This document shows, in pieces, positions 23,035-35,537 of a stretch of 64,000 nt of DNA; the first letter of the stretch is position 1, and each line of letters begins with the position of its first letter. The stretch comes from Liquidambar formosana (taxonomy: Eukaryota > Streptophyta > Magnoliopsida > Saxifragales > Altingiaceae): assembly GCA_039720395.1 (NCBI GenBank), contig JBBPBK010000087.1:140001-204000 (forward strand). The letters are read 5' to 3'. Below the pieces are notes generated by a model. The model saw nothing but the letters and a program-made list of their open reading frames with translations, was not told where the DNA came from and did not search any database. A program made the translations under genes and the position numbers.

Positions 23035-23511
23035 TATTATCACCCGGTGAAACACCAAATTGGTTACAATATTCAGTGTAGCACTCAACGCGGGCCTGAA
23101 TAGTATTGGGGTTTGCCCCATCGCACTCAAGTTGACCATTAATGGTTCTAATTGTCTCCCCAAACCCTTGGCCAGAAGTTATTATATATGGAGTGGACCA
23201 TGTTCATCCAATACTAAAGTGCCGCCTTAAATGACACGACAAGTTCCATCACAACAGTTTCGGGAGAGTTCAGTCTATCGAACCTAATGCTATTTCCTAG
23301 TGGCCCATAATTGTAGTTCTACGATAGCTGAAGTGGTCCTCGGCTGTAGGAGCCTTTGTTGGGGTTGCATGGATACCATGTGTTGTCCTCCTGACAAAAG
23401 TCCTTAGAGGCACCATCTATTTCCTCTATATAGCAAAATTCTGTGCAAAAAACAAATTTCTTGTCATAGAAGCTCAAATCAGTTCAATCCATAGAACCCA
23501 ATGTTCTATAT
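23035..23511 (-). pseudogene. Class IV chitinase pseudogene, exon 2 plus intron remnant
   Basis: On the minus strand this matches exon 2 of the intact chitinase at 44531-44943 almost along its length, from within a few codons of the stop up to the intron side. The chromovirus replaces the last codons and the solo LTR at 23512 cuts the intron. A four-base insertion relative to the intact copy (TTATTATATATGG against TTATTATGG, near 23180-23195) and other small changes shift the frame. Exon 1 with the signal peptide and chitin-binding domain is absent. It is a dead paralogue, 21 kb from the live-looking gene. Confidence 0.92.
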
Positions 23512-24722
23512 TGTAAACATCCTATTTTGCCCCTATATTTGATGGTGAGTTTCCGATGATGAGGTCCATGATATTTATTGTCAACCTGGGTCTCTTTTCT
23601 GCGAGCAAAATAAGTGATTGGATTAGGTGCATATATATGTATGTGTATATGTATATAAGACCAATTGGGTAGAGTCCTTCCTATACACCCTTTTCACCAT
23701 TTTCATTCATCCCTCATTCATTTCTACTCATTTCCTCTAATTATATTCATTGTCTCCAACCAAAGCCTTCTTCATATGGGCTCATATTCACCTTACATTT
23801 GAAGTGGTGATGAATTCATCTCCCATTTACCAAGTGGTGTATTCACCATTTATCTCAAGTGATTCATGCACCATTACCAAGTGGTGTATCCACCATTTAT
23901 CACAAGTGATTCCTCCACTATTTATCTTTAAGTGATAAAAATCTGCTGTTGTTTTGCTTCAAAACGACTGTCAACTTCACTTCTTCTGACTGTCAACGTA
24001 TGTCAGATTGACTGATAACTTCACTATTTCAACAACTTCTTTTCTTTTTAAGTGAAAAACCTACTCCAAGAAGGAATAGAAGTAGGGAATGGTGGGGGCA
24101 ATTAGGTAAATGAAAGATGTGTAGGATGGCAAAATAAAAGAAGTGGGGAATGATGGGGGAAATTAGGTAAGTGAATAAGCAAGAATTTATTTTTTCCCTA
24201 TAAATAGTAAGAGCTTGAGAGAGTTTAAGGATACCAAAAAAAAAACTAGAGGGTTAGGAGGGAATGCTGAGACTATGAGAGAAAACAGAGAGAAAAGAGA
24301 CCAAAAATTACATTGAGAGGGAGGGAGAGCTAATAGAGAGAAAGAGAGACTTGGGGAGGAGAGTTCTTGTAGGGAAAATACTAAAAAAAAGTGAAGTTGC
24401 ATTGAAAGAAAATAAAAAAGAGATGATTTGTGAGAAAGGGAAATAGTTTGCTTAGCTTAGCGGAAGGGACGCTGCCAGATTGATAGTGGACCTAAGGGAC
24501 GATTTGAATACCAACCAATTTATATTTGATTGTAGAATTGTATAAATTATATTTATTGTTTATTTGATTAATATGTCATTTGTGTGTGTTTTAATTATTG
24601 CATAATATATGGGTGATTCAGATTAAATTAAAATCTTAAACATGGTCAATGAATACAAAATGAAGGCCTTTTGTTACTGGGTATTGTTAGGTGCCTAATA
24701 CCTTCCTAACATGTACCCTAGC

Positions 24723-27700
24723 TGTGAACCCCGGAAAACGGCCCACAAGGGTCTGGCAAAATGATAGGTGTGAAAGACAACAAACAAAAAAGGAGTCGCC
24801 ACCTCATTTTTTAGGGAAAAGAGGAAAACCGCAAAAATGTTTTATTTTCAAAACCACATGACTCCATTAAAGGAAAAGCAAAGTCTTTGAAACCAGAAAA
24901 TTGGATTCGGGGGCTAAGTTACGACGTGGGAAGGTTCTGGGCAAAAGCCCATGGGCACCCACATCGCCCGAGTTGGTCTCTTAATTCAATTGGGCTAACT
25001 TAAGATCTTTTTCACTCAAATATCATCATATATCATCACAAGGCAGCATGCATATCATATATTTCATCCAATCATCTCATGCACAATCACTCAAATAAAA
25101 CAAAACAAAAAAAAAAAAAAAAAAAAAAAAAAAGAAAAGGAAAGAAAAAAGCCTAGGATATTTGGATCCTAGAACGGACTTGAGCCTCACGAAGAGCGCC
25201 TACGTACCATGCAGCGAAATACATGGATTAAAGTCCACGTAGTTCGAAAAGAATAGGGTTACAACCTAATACAAACCTATGGTAAAAACCCTAGGTTTCC
25301 TTATTTGAAAGAGAATTGAATAAACAAGTTTGAATTTAGGAAAACTTCCACAAAATGGAAACCTTGATAAAAAACAAAATTTATTATTGAAGGAAACCTT
25401 TGATTAAGACCATAGACTTGTATTAAGAAGTAACCCTAGGAGGGAGAAGAGAAAAGAAAGAAAAAGAAAGGTGAATTGGGGCACCTTCAAACCCTACTTA
25501 CCTGAGCGCACAAGCTCCTAGCATTAGCCAATTCAGACCATAGCAGCCCTATTTGCAATAGGACAAGCATTGTACCTGTTTGCACCCTTACAAGTGCACA
25601 AAATCATGCAAAGAAAGCAATATGCAAATCTGGACAGAACCTTGACAAGGCCTAAAATCATCCATTAATCATGCAAACAACAAGAATAATGAATAACTAA
25701 GGACTCTAACTCAATCCTACATGCAATGACTCGACTAACATGCATAAAAACCTATGAAAGACACACTAACAAGTATGAAAGACTCAAATAACATCAATAA
25801 ACACGATAACAAAGCTCATTCTAACCAAAAAGATGATATTTCATGTAAAATATGAAAATAGGCCTCCCTACGGCGAGCTTTCTTAAGCGAAACTATCCTA
25901 GGATAATTTCAGGTAAGAAAGTCGTTATGGGGAGGTGCAATCAGCATATCCTACGTAAAATATATACCCTAGAACATAATATAAGTGATTTCATGTTTAA
26001 ACACATCACAGAAGACTCTCATGCAAAACCTCACTCAACGAAAAGGATAATTATCCTTAGAAAAGGATAATATCTCCAAAAAAACCTATAAAATATACTA
26101 TATGAATGCAAACTTAGCATGATTCAACTATATGCAGCATATATAGAATGACTATGATGAGCAACAACTCAAAAAGCTAAGCTAAGCCTGCTGTATGGAA
26201 CCTACGCGATTTCAGGGTTATCGAAACCCTAATCTCACAACTATGCATTAAAACCTATGAAACGACTCTAAGACATGCTCAAATTATCATGAATATCATT
26301 CATATAACATATATTAACTAACAGGAACATCCACTCATGATAACAATCACAGCAACCTAAACATGTGAATTATGCATGATTTAAGAGGATATAACGAATA
26401 AGGCTATCAAATCCTTGGTAAACCAGGGATTATCAAGCATATAAAGCCATAAACTATCCTAAAATCATTCATATAACATCACATAAACATTGAATTCCAT
26501 CCATAAGAAGAACAATCTCATGCACCATAACTATCTTAGAAGAAGAAGAAGAAAGAGAAGAAGGAGAAGCAGGAAATTCATGTTCAGCATTAAAGAGACA
26601 TGCTTACCTCTTGTAGACTCTTCCTTGTCTTCAAATCTCTTGTTTCCTTGCTTGCTTGGGGTTGAAGAGCCTCCTCTTGAAGTCCTTTTAGCTCTCCAAA
26701 CTCGTAGCTCCCTCTCTCTCTAAGTGTAAAGTGCAATTAACCTCCCCCTATGTGCTGAATATCATGTCCTTTATATAGAGAACTGACCCCCTAAACCAAT
26801 GGCTAGGATTAATTCATTAAATAATGATCCTAGGGCTATTAGAGACTCTCTTGGTGCTCAAACAACTCAAACCTACACACTCCTAGGCTTAGACAAGTTG
26901 TTTTGGCGGAGGAAATTGTCAAAAGAGGGAAGATAGAGTCAGAATTTGAGTTGAGAAAGGAGTCTCTCGGGTGACCATCTAGGCCTGGACGGTTAGCCGT
27001 CTGGGCTTGGACGGCTGACCGTCCAGCCCCGGACGGTTACCCGAGAGTCCTCCTATTTTCACTCCGGTTTTGACTCCCACTTGCTGTAGAAGTCCTAAAA
27101 TCTTCAAATTAAGTCCGATTTTGATGAAATAAAAGCCAAAACGAATGTGTTTCAAAGGGGAACACATTTTTAGGCATTTTAGGACAAAAATCCTTAACCA
27201 TGGGTGCATGGTTAGGTTTTACAAAGGTGGTTAACTATGGTGCCTCACCGTCGCTAAGTTGGGTTTGTACACAAGGTCGAACCAAATGCTTTCCCGATCG
27301 AAAATTGATCTTTCTAAACATGTTTAGGACATAAATAAAGCCCAATTGAAGTTAAATGAGAGAAAATTGATTGGGTCTTATGAGTCAATTTGAGCAAACC
27401 AAGAAAGGGTCTTTTAGCCAACCCGAACCATTACGAGCCGAATTGATCTTAAGCCATTAATTCATGAAATTGAACCTCTATATGGACTCTATGTACTCAT
27501 ATGAACTTGAGTGAATGACTCGGGATTCATTCCAAGGTCAAATGGAAAATATATGGCTTAAAAGACGATTATGCCCTTAAAGTCGCAAAAGTTCTTATTG
27601 ACTATCGAAATGAACTCTAAATCACTTCAAAATTCATACACATGATATTCAATGCCATAGAAACTCAATGCAAAAGACTAGACTCAAAAAGGACTCAAAA

Positions 27701-27752
27701 TCCTACATGAAATGATATGTCCTAGCTAAGGTGACAAAAATGGGGTGTGACA
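24723..27752. mobile_element. Solo LTR C2, same family as 7500-11251
   Basis: It starts TGTGAACCCCGG and ends GGGGTGTGACA, flanked by exact CTAGC duplications (24718-24722 and 27753-27757). It is 3030 bp, AT-rich, with a poly(A) run near 25108-25134, and has no coding region. Many phrases are shared in order with solo LTR C1, including the final GATTATGCCC and GGTCGCACC-like blocks. It lies in solo LTR B at a CCCTAGC site. Confidence 0.93.
26964..27047. repeat. GC-rich imperfect palindrome in solo LTR C2
   Basis: Counterpart of 10464-10543. The ends CTCTCGGGTGACC and GGTTACCCGAGAG pair, and GGACGGCTGACCGTCC pairs in the middle. Several paired positions differ from the other copy while pairing is kept. 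Confidence 0.85.
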
Positions 27753-27907
27753 CTAGCTACGAACTTTTCTCTAGTCAACAAAATTGGTCTTGGACCTTCT
27801 AGGTGGCGATTCTTATTCATATACTAATCTTCCAAGGTTAGCACCATCAAAACTAAAATCAGGTAAAATATAGGTAAAAGCAAGCGCTTGGTGAAAATTG
27901 GTGCGCT

Positions 27908-27911
<4 letters not shown>

Positions 27912-27943
<32 letters not shown>

Positions 27944-28030
27944 TATAGTTATGTTCCTATCAGTACGTGTTGATATAAGTTATAACAGCATCATGCATTG
28001 AGGGTCGTACCCTATGCATTGACATAATAC

Positions 28031-28069
<39 letters not shown>
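27912..28069. repeat. TA microsatellites and degenerate MITE fragment
   Basis: Two (TA)n runs enclose about 100 bp that include CCTATCAGTACGTGTTGATA (27957-27976), a close relative of the terminal part of the palindromic MITE at 46840-47180 (CCTATCAGCACGTGCTGATA). Only one arm is recognisable. Confidence 0.6.
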
Positions 28070-29134
28070 GGGACGGTTCCATTGGCACCTAGTGTAAGAG
28101 TTTTACTTTTACACATTTTTACAGCCTTAGATTTCTTTCAATTCAATGGCCCTATTTCAACCCTCCTTTATACCTTTAACTCCAGATTTAGGTTGGAATT
28201 GGGTCGGGTTATACTTAAACCCAAAACCCGTCCTAATCAGTTAAACTATTTTTATGCGTGCCTTAGATCTCTCTCTGCCTCCTTCCGAGCCCCAAACTCA
28301 TTTTAATCATTTTATTACAGCGTACAGATCTGAAGAGCATGTAATGAGGCAAAGGTTTGCGAGTAGGATAAAGTATTTCCATCTTGATTCATGGCTGTAG
28401 GCAACACTTATTTCTACATCTCTGTCATGCCCCAACTCCCATTTCAATTACTCCTCACCACCCAAGATTTCTTAACTAGAATAAAGTTTCTCCATTCTAA
28501 TTAATTTATGGCCATGATTGTAACGGGTAGAGGTGTAGGTCACCTGCGTAGATTGCAAGTTATTTGCGACAACTCAATTCATGGCCATAGCCGAGATTGG
28601 GGTAGAGGTGTATAGCAAGGGACTTCACAAAATGTTCAATTCTTTGGATTGCTTTTAAAATTACAGAAAAAAAAATTGGGGACAAAATTGAACCTCAAAT
28701 TTATTTGTTCTTGTACATTGAACCTTGTGTAAAGAGGGTTTATTGTAAAAGGTTTCATCTTTTCTTTTTTTAATCCCCTTTTTGGTTGGAGAAATTCATT
28801 TTCTTCCTCTTTCTTCAGTTATGGAGCCATGGTGGTGCTATATTTGTTTGTAGACTTGTGGTCATGTTTGTTTCGAGGGCGTGTTCCTTCAAAGATTCAA
28901 GCTCTATTTAGTGAACTGGGTAGATGTGTATAAAGTTGGAGTCGAGAGAGATAGAGAGAAAGCCGTCGATATGGGTTAGAATAGGTAAGCTAGGTTTTGG
29001 TTAACCTGACCCAGTTCCAACCCAAATACGAAGTTAAAGGGTATAAAATGAGGCCATTGGATTGAAATAGATCTAAGGCTAAAAATAGGTGTAAAAGTAA
29101 AACTCTTACACCAGGTGTCAACGGAACCGTACCC
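28070..29134. mobile_element. Non-autonomous TIR DNA transposon of 1.07 kb
   Basis: The left end GGGACGGTTCCATTGGCACC and the right end, whose reverse complement begins GGGTACGGTTCCGTTGACACC, start long inverted repeats of about 130 bp or more. The interior has no recognised transposase. The element sits between TA runs, so its target duplication cannot be told. Superfamily not assigned. Confidence 0.8.
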
Positions 29135-29152
29135 ATATATATATATATATAT

Positions 29153-29220
29153 GGGGAGGGATCCGTTTACACCCAGTGTAAAGCTTTTTACTCTTACACT
29201 CTTTAATATCTTTTTATGTG
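29153..29220 (+). mobile_element. One end of a related TIR element, cut by solo LTR D
   Basis: GGGGAGGGATCCGTTTACACC with CAGTGTAAAGC and TTACTCTTACAC resembles the end of the 28070-29134 element (GTGTAAGAG, TTACTTTTACAC). I could not find its opposite end to the right of the solo LTR, so this may be a truncated copy. Confidence 0.5.
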
Positions 29221-31235
29221 TGTCGCTACCCCAAAAAAGGGATGGGATGTTTTCCCTTCCTAGGTTTGGGACGACCCCGGGGCATCCGTTTTCTGGTGGG
29301 TGGTGTTGAGTAAGATGGATTCAGTTCAAGGGCGCCTTAACTGTCCTAAGCATGCGAGCATATCTAGAATTATCAAAGCTATGGAGTCGCAACCAATCAG
29401 GGATTTGAGGTCGTGACTGGGCATCCTATGGTTGATTAGAAAGTGGGATCATCTGAGATCCCAAAATAAGTCCATCTGAGGTTTTATCATCAAACGGATC
29501 CATTTGAGGTCCATTTGGAAGTTGATTGACTCCCTAGTGGTCTGTGAGAATAAAGATTATGGGTAAGGGGGTTTGGTTACGAGTGGGGAAGGTGTGAGGC
29601 ACCGCACATCGGCCGTTGGAATCCAACGGTTCCTAATTTCAATGATGTTTCTGATTAAAATCCCATTTGGTATTGTTGATTTCCTATACGAATGATTTGA
29701 CATAGAATACCCCTTTGAAGGGTGGTGAATTTGTTATTTGAAAAGAGATCCTTGAAGGCTTTAGAACAAAGTCTTTTGAAAGGGTTGATGTTTGAAAAAG
29801 TATGCCTTAAGGTGTTTGTAAATGAGATTTGTTTGAAAGGACCACAAATTCGCCTTCCTTCTTTTGGGTATCTTAAGTCAAATTGATTAACTCTGAAATG
29901 CCCTTATCTTGCAGTGGTAAAAATCAACCCTTTATGAAAGGATGGAAATGGAAATGATGTGAGTCTATTTTTAAAGAATTAATGTCCAGTGCGGATCTCC
30001 TTTGGGATCCGGAAAAAGCTCGAAACTTTTGAAGTCGAGATGTGGGTAAAGAAAAAGGATGCCTTTTGAAAGCTAATGAAATAAAGAGGATGTTCTCTTT
30101 TGAAGGAAAAATATTGCCTTTCGAAGACAGGGGTTCCTTTTGAAGGTAGAAAATGTATTTGATCGAGGAAAGAGCACTTTTGAAGTGTAAAGAAATCTTG
30201 TTTAAATAAAGTGAAAGTGAATCTTTATAACTCTCAATCCGTTCTAGAAAGGGAATCTTGCATGGAATGATGGTGTTGGAAAATTGATTTGATTAAGATA
30301 ATGCTTTTTTTTTTTTTTTAGAAAGAGGGCACGCGCCTTTTTAATGAAAAGAATTTGTTCGAGTCATTTTTGGAATGAACTCGTCAATTGAAAACAATAC
30401 GCGTGTCAACAGCTTGTTTGTTAGCAGGTGGTTCTTTTTTAATCAAAAGTCTTTATTTGATAAAGATGGTATTGTTGTCAAAAAAAAAAAACAAATGGTA
30501 TTGGTGTTGGTGGAAAAAGGTGGTATTGGTGGAAAAAGGTTCCACACAGGAATGAACCTTTTAGTAAGGGTTTAAGATGTAAAGAATCACTTTCAACTCT
30601 AAAAGATTTTATGAAAAGGTACTTGGAGCTCTCGGAGCTTAAAGATGGTTTTGGGAGGAATTTCATCCAAACTTAGTGTGCACTTGAATTAATTGAATAA
30701 AAGTGTAATCAACTAAATCTCCTAAAAAATGATTTTACTACGTGACATTGGGACACGCAAGAGTTCCTGAAATCAGAGTGAGGTGATTTATTGGAATCTG
30801 GCGGGTCAATTGATTAAGTCCATTTGATGGCGATAAGCTATTATGCTATGGACGAGTTTTCAAGCATTTGATGCTGTAAACTATCCATAGTATGATAGAT
30901 TATCTCGAATCTTTAGTTGAACTTTATTCACATGGGAATAGAATTGAAATATTAACATAGTATGAAACTTTAAGATAAGCACATCGAAAATATCAAAAGA
31001 TGTATATAAACATAATCGACCTTGGCAAGGTTTGGAATTCATGAATGCGATGTTTATTGCTTTGAAAAGCGCGAGTATATGTACAAGAAGTAAAAAGGGT
31101 CAAGTGACTACAAAATGAAAAGTGCTCAAGTATTGGGGCAAAAGGTCGCTACGACCACAACCTGGAGGGTAGCGAAAAGCCATAGCCTCTAAATAAAGCG
31201 GTAAATAAAGCGATAAATAAAGCGGTAAATAAACA

Positions 31236-31437
31236 GTTAGAATTTTTAAGGGCAAGAGTCGCAACGACCACAACCCGGAGGATTCAACCTCAGAAGTAAA
31301 TAGTTAGAATTTTTAGGGGCAAGAGTCTCAACGACCACAACCCGGAGGATTCAACCTCAAAAGTAAATAGTTAGAATTTTTAGGGGCAAGAATCGCAACG
31401 ACCACAACCCGGAGGATTCAACCTCGAAAGTAAAAGA
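31236..31437. repeat. 67-bp tandem repeat, three copies
   Basis: GTTAGAATTTTTA recurs at about 31236, 31303 and 31370, each copy continuing with AACGACCACAACCCGGAGG. Copies differ by a few bases. It lies inside solo LTR D. Confidence 0.93.
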
Positions 31438-33114
31438 AAGAAGAAAAAAAAAGAAGCCTACTGCACCTCATATCATATCATGAGCATGTAGGGGTCGTGG
31501 CTCAAGGAAACAAGAAGAGGTTAGTGTAAACAATATGCATGCATGCATGAACCTAATCTTGCCAAATTTGATTTTGTTTAAACATCCTCTCAACCTTTTG
31601 ACATACTTAAATTTCCATTTCACACATCATATATGCAAGTTCACATGCAATAAAAGAAGATGAAAATGGGTGTTAGCAACCTATTGGAATGGTTTGCAAG
31701 CATTGGGTGGTTTAGGGTTTCCCTGCCTTTAACCCACCATACAAAGGTTGATCCCTTCACAACACGTGTTAGGAGACCGAGGTACGTACTCGGGCTAAGG
31801 TAGGGAGGGTGACAATCACATATTAAGGCTGTAAGAATAACGGTAAGCTTAATAAGAAATTAAACTAAAAAGCTTAGGAATGAAATTAAAAAAAAAAAAA
31901 AAAAAAAGGGAAGCTCACCTAGTGTAGGTAATTTCACCTTAGCTTTGACCAAGTTAGGCTGGAGTGCTCCTTTCTTAGGCTTGAAAACCTTCTTTGAGAT
32001 GCTCCTTTGATGATTCCAAGTGTGTTTGGAAAGTGTTGGAGTGAAATAGGGAAGGAAAGTGGGGTAACAGTCGAGTTACCAGTCAGCAGAAGTGAAATTG
32101 CTACTCAGAAGACACGAAATTGACAGTCGTTCTGTAGTAAAACTGCAGCAGAATTTGTCTCTTTTATGCTATCCAAAAGGAACTTGGATGGTCCAACCCT
32201 TGGATTTTCCTTCAAGAACAGCCCCTAAACTTGTGGGAGAGGGTTTGTGAGGGAATATATGGTAAGCTCTTTGTGGTGGATGAGATTTTTGGATCAAAAA
32301 TGGGATGATTTGTGTATGTATATGGATGGGTGTTTCAAAGGATGAGGATTTTAGGCAAAGATGGAGGATGAAGGTATGCGATTTGAGTTAGGTGTTTGTA
32401 TGTATAAGAGATAGGATGAGGGGAGTTGGCTTAGAGATTGGATTCTTTTTCTTCTTTGGATGAAATGTGGGCTATTTATAGGAAATCATGGACTTTTAGG
32501 GGTAAAATGGCCATTTGGAGGGGCATTTTGGTCACATGGGACGTGGAGGGCATTTAGGCTTTGTTTGATGAAGGAATTATCTCATTTGATGAGGGTGAAA
32601 TGGTCCAAAATGGCAAAAGGGCAGGCTACTTTACCTACGCTGGCATGGCAGGCATGGGTAACGCTGGCATGGCTAGCATGGACTCATGTCCTATCCCTTA
32701 GTTGGATTTCAGCTGCAGGGGGGCTGTAGGATACTGTAAAGCCGAAAACAAGATCCTCTACGTTGGTTTGGCCAGCGTGGGCACAGTTATCCCACATTTG
32801 TGATGATTTCTCGTCATCACACATGGGAACTTGTGTCCTAGGGCAGTGTGCCCTTCTAGAAGGTGTGGGGCCACTGTGGTGGGCCTATGGTAGTGGTCCG
32901 CCCTACTGTGGGGCCGTACGATCGCGCGATCGCGTTCAATCAATGATCGGGTGAAATCTGACTGTTGATCTTGAATGGGGATTGAAACTTTGCGTCCCCA
33001 AACTTGGTTTGGGACCAAGAGTGGAGTGTGCACTCTCTAGGGTGGGATTGAATGGCCCGGATGTGAGTACGATGCTCGTAGGGCTCTGCAATTAGGGTTT
33101 TATTGATCATGAGC

Positions 33115-34700
33115 CGAATAAGGCCCGATCTTCGATTAAATGGTCCTGTATTGATTTGGAGGGGTTGAATTGAAGATCCAACGGTTGGTTTGACTATTGG
33201 ATGAGAAATTGTGAGGAATTGAACCACCTAAAGTTGCATTAGGGGTTCGGTTTTGGGCGATTTGGGGATCGAGGGGCTCGTGCCTTCTGATTCCCAATCG
33301 AATGGTCCTAGATCGCTCTAGAGATGTTGAATTGAAGATCTTACGGTTGAATTGACAGTTGGATCAAAGATTGTTGGGGATTGAACCACCTAGTACTGAA
33401 TTAGGGGTTTAATTTGGGGGAAATTGGGGATCAGAGGGCTCGTGTCTTCTGATTCCCAATCAAATGGTCCTAGACTGCTCTAGGAATATTGAATTGAAGA
33501 TCCTATGGTTGAATTGACCGTTGGATCAAAGATTTTTGGAGATTGAACTACCTAGTACCGATTTAGGGGTTCGACTTGGGGCAAATTGGGGATCGGAGGG
33601 TTCGTGCCCTCTGATTCTCAATCAAATGGCTCTATACCTCTCTAGAGATGTTGAATTGAAGATCTTACGGTTAAATTGACCGTTAGATCAAAGATTGTTG
33701 GGGATTGAACCACCTAGTGGTAAATTAGGGGTTCAATTTAGGGGAAATTGGGATCGGAGGGCTCGTGCCATCTGATTCCCAATCAAATGGTCCTAGACTG
33801 CTTTATGGATATTGAATTGAAGATCCTACGGTTGAATTGACCGTTGGATCAAAGATTGTTGGAAATTGAACCACCTAGTACCGATTTAGGGGTTCGATTT
33901 GGGGCAAATTGGGGATTGGAGGGCTCGTGCCCTCTGATTCTCAATCAAATGGCCCTAGACCGCTCTAGGAATGTTGAATTGAAGATCCTATGGTTGAATT
34001 GACTGTTGGATCAAATATTATTGGGGATTGAACCACCTAGTGCTGAATTAGGGGTTCAATTTGGGGGAAATTGGGGATCGGAGGGCTCGTGCCTTCTGAT
34101 TCCCAATCAAATGGTCCTAGACCACTCTAGGGATGTTGAATTGAAGATCCTATGATTGAATTGACCGTTAGATCAAATATTGTTGGGGATTGAGTCACCT
34201 AGTGCCGATTTAAGGGTTCGATTTGGGGCAAATTGGGGATCGGAGGGCTCGTGCCCTGTGATTCTCAATCAAATGGCCCTAGACCGCTCTAGGGATGTTG
34301 AATTGAAGATCCTACGGTTGAATTGACCGTTGGATCTAAGGTTGTTGGGGATTAAACCACCTAATGCTGAATTAGGGATTCAATTTGGGGGAAATTGGGG
34401 ATTAGAGGGCTCATGCCTTTTGATTCCCAATCAAATGGTCCTAGACCGCTCTAGGGATGTTGAATTGAAGATGCTACAGTTGAATTGACCGTTGGATCAA
34501 AGATTGTTGAAGATTGAACCACCTAGTACTGATTTAGGGGTTCAATTTGGGGCAAATTGGGGATTGGAGGACTCATGTCCTCTGATTCTCAATCAAATGG
34601 CCCTAGACTGCTCTAGGGGATATTGAATTGAAGATCCTACGGTGGAATTGACAGTTGGATCAAAGATTGTTGGAGATTGAACCACCTAGTGTCAATTTAG
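33115..34700. repeat. About 162-bp satellite, nine to ten copies, alternating subtypes
   Basis: AATTGAAGATC recurs about every 160-164 bp from 33171 to 34627. From the second copy on, two subtypes alternate: one reads TTCTGATTCCCAATC with ATGGTCCTAG, the other CTCTGATTCTCAATC with ATGGCCCTAG (or close variants). This makes a higher-order unit of about 325 bp. Non-coding; inside solo LTR D. Confidence 0.92.
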
Positions 34701-34910
34701 GGGTTCGATTTGGGGTTTTCGGGTATCGTGCCCGTTGCTGGCTCTTGAGCCTCAGATGCCAAGGGTTGAATCAGGGAAAAGCTTTGTCCTAGTGGGTAGG
34801 ACAGGATGAATGAAGTTAGGTGCGGAGTGCGTCCGACCTAATTGTACTGTTGACGGGTTAATCGATTTTGTCTGGAGGCGGCTTGGCAAAATTTGGGTGT
34901 CTACAGTGTG

Positions 34911-35170
34911 AATAATATTAATTTCACCAATCCAACCATTGGATTAGGTACTCTATTTATGCACGTCATGTATGCCAAATTTCAAACAAATCGGCTATTA
35001 GGAAACGTTTGATCTGTAAACTTGCATTTATTTTTACAAATAAAATTATAATTTGGGTTACTTCATGAATGACATACTATCTGATATCCGATTTACTTAA
35101 AATTTGCCATGCATGCATGATGTGCATGAATAGAGAACCTATTCATGAAATTAGTATGATATTATTATTT
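34911..35170. mobile_element. Foldback MITE-like sequence
   Basis: The left arm TACTCTATTTATGCACGTCA, with TGTATGCCAAATTT, pairs with the right arm TGATGTGCATGAATAGAGAAC and AAATTTGCCATGCATG. The arms extend about 100 bp each with mismatches. The exact ends and target duplication were not fixed. Confidence 0.6.
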
Positions 35171-35275
35171 TACAATTTTTTATTTTTAGGTTATAGTTAC
35201 TTATAATGATATTTCTGAAAAAGAAAAAATCAAGGACAGTTAATTCTCTCTTTCCTTTATAATTGTAAAGAAATA

Positions 35276-35535
35276 CTTCCTTCATAGGCTATGTTTGACA
35301 AAACATGTAGTTTAAGAAAAATCATCATTTCATTGACTTGTTATTTATTAAATTTTATTTTTTCAAATGTATCATCTTCTAATTTTTATTGGGATTTGTA
35401 TTGAAAGTAATTATTGAAATAACAAAGGGTAGTATAGGAAGTTCAAAAAAATTATGATTTGACTTTTCAAAATCGATAAACATTTTGGGATAAAGAGAGT
35501 TGTAAAAATAGTCTATCTTTGTGGGACGAAGGGAG
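35276..35535. mobile_element. Stowaway-like MITE, 260 bp
   Basis: It begins CTTCCTTCATAGGC and ends GTGGGACGAAGGGAG, whose reverse complement CTCCCTTCGTCCCAC is the classic Stowaway-type end. It is flanked by TA on each side. The body (TTTGACAAAA, TTATGATTTGACTTTTCAAA) matches the flanks of the Mutator-like element at 39226-40661, so a second copy lies there. Confidence 0.85.
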
Positions 35536-35537
35536 TA

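Larger units (their letters stand above)
23512..27911. mobile_element. Solo LTR B in the chitinase pseudogene, itself carrying solo LTR C2
   Basis: The unit starts TGTAAACATCCTATTTTG and ends GGTGCGCTCACA, with TATAT on both sides (23507-23511 and 27912-27916). Excluding the nested LTR it is about 1365 bp. Similar ends and the phrase GGTGCCTAATACCTTCC tie it to solo LTR A. It lacks the 157-bp satellite of LTR A. There are no genes inside. The target is TA-rich, so the duplication alone is weaker evidence than usual, but the LTR ends agree. Confidence 0.85.
29221..34905. mobile_element. Solo LTR D, 5.7 kb, with internal satellites
   Basis: The unit begins TGTCGCTACCCC and ends GGGTGTCTACA. 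Flanks are ATGTG (29216-29220) and GTGTG (34906-34910): a 5-bp duplication with one mismatch, or an exact TGTG if the LTR ends in CAG. No coding sequence is seen over 5.7 kb. It has a 67-bp tandem repeat at about 31.24-31.44 kb, a poly(A) tract near 31886-31907 and a long 162-bp satellite near the right end. The family is not named. If it is a single LTR it is unusually long; no internal junctions were noticed, but a hidden nested insert is not excluded. Confidence 0.75.

Noticed and set aside
23035..23511. Functional second chitinase gene
   Set aside because: Exon 1 and the last codons are missing and a four-base insertion shifts the frame.
32460..33227. Overlapping ORFs of 63-95 codons on both strands in solo LTR D
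   Set aside because: They lie in GC-richer LTR sequence at the edge of the satellite, with no domain likeness.
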